A stretch of 13,680 bases of DNA from Trichomonas tenax. Its lineage: Eukaryota > Parabasalia > Trichomonadida > Trichomonadidae. The first letter of the stretch is position 1. Each line of letters begins with the position of its first letter. Made by a program: the position numbers and the translations under genes. The notes under the pieces were generated by a model. The model had not been told where the DNA came from. It did not search any database and saw only the letters and a list, made by a program, of their open reading frames with translations. Where the stretch lies: contig JALKBU010001255.1 in the NCBI GenBank assembly GCA_023091735.1, positions 1 to 13,680 of the forward strand. The letters are read 5' to 3'. Below, one piece after another: positions 13,598-13,680 of the stretch.

Positions 13598-13680
13598 TTA
13601 ATAAACCCTATATCACGTGTAAACAGTAATGTATGGAGGCATGTAATCAGTACCTGAACCAGTGTCGGCAGTGTTTCCGT
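13598..13680 (-). pseudogene. C-terminus of a phage tail-collar-like protein (partial, cut by window edge)
   Basis: Entering from the right edge, the minus strand reads GNTADTGSGTDYMPPYITVY and then Thr before TGA at 13613-13615. This is the common C-terminal signature of phage and large-virus fibre or tail-collar-like proteins, where PPY(I/L)TVY is followed by a Trp and a short basic or aromatic tail. Here TGA stands at that Trp position, and the same frame continues YRVY to TAA at 13598-13600. If TGA is a stop, the protein lacks only its last five residues and may work. The N-terminal bulk lies outside the window. The match is by eye to a short motif. Confidence 0.45.

Noticed and set aside
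1..13680. tRNA, rRNA or CRISPR-type arrays
   Set aside because: I looked for T-loop GTTCRANNC motifs with acceptor pairing, rRNA-like conserved blocks and regularly spaced short repeats; none was found. The tandem repeat at 13004-13356 has only two long units.

Overview
The window looks like nuclear DNA of a parabasalid protist (a trichomonad; the strong A+T richness would suit a Tritrichomonas-like species, but the species is my inference). The evidence is: intron-free genes with very short 5' leaders; TCATT initiator-like boxes about 8-12 bases before the ATG of three genes; a head-to-head H2A/H2B pair with a 123-base shared promoter; stop codons merged with a TAAA signal in H2A, H2B and the RhoGAP gene; an ankyrin protein with the N-terminal region typical of the big trichomonad ankyrin families.

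Layout. (1) Bases 1 to about 2408 are a virus-like or mobile-element block read leftwards: an archaeo-eukaryotic primase-polymerase cut by the window edge, then two paralogous small genes (124 aa, and 181 aa with a frameshift). Two homologous copies of a sequence ending in ...ATACTACT lie at 1559-1661 and 2321-2408. They suggest two related element ends, one inserted inside a gene of the other. (2) Bases 2409 to about 10640 are a host block: an ERV46/ERGIC3-type ER-Golgi cargo receptor, a broken ankyrin gene, a coiled-coil protein of unknown role, H2A and H2B (divergent, with two E2F-type boxes), and a WW-MyTH4-RhoGAP protein of the ARHGAP39/Vilse type. The spacers are AT-rich and mostly empty. 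(3) Bases about 10640-13680 are a second virus-like block: a GIY-YIG/T5orf172-type nuclease-like gene, a broken acidic protein, a broken KilA-N-like gene, a degraded leftward gene, a small broken ORF ending in a perfect 20-bp hairpin, a tandem repeat of about 176 bp, long inverted repeats, and at the right edge the C-terminus of a phage tail-collar-like protein.

What ties blocks 1 and 3 together is a shared late-viral-looking promoter: (A)GTTAATTTT, then AAAATAAT- and TTTTTTATTT-like runs, placed 39-56 bases before the ATG of at least seven genes, on either strand, and absent from the host genes. The blocks also share CATCAAATTTTAA repeats and GC-rich GACC...GGTC palindromes. The set (primase-polymerase, GIY-YIG, KilA-N, tail-like protein, common promoter) points to an integrated double-stranded DNA virus or Polinton-like element. 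Block 3 is decaying: its five premature stops can all be explained by C:G to T:A changes, three of them TGA where Trp is expected or fits.
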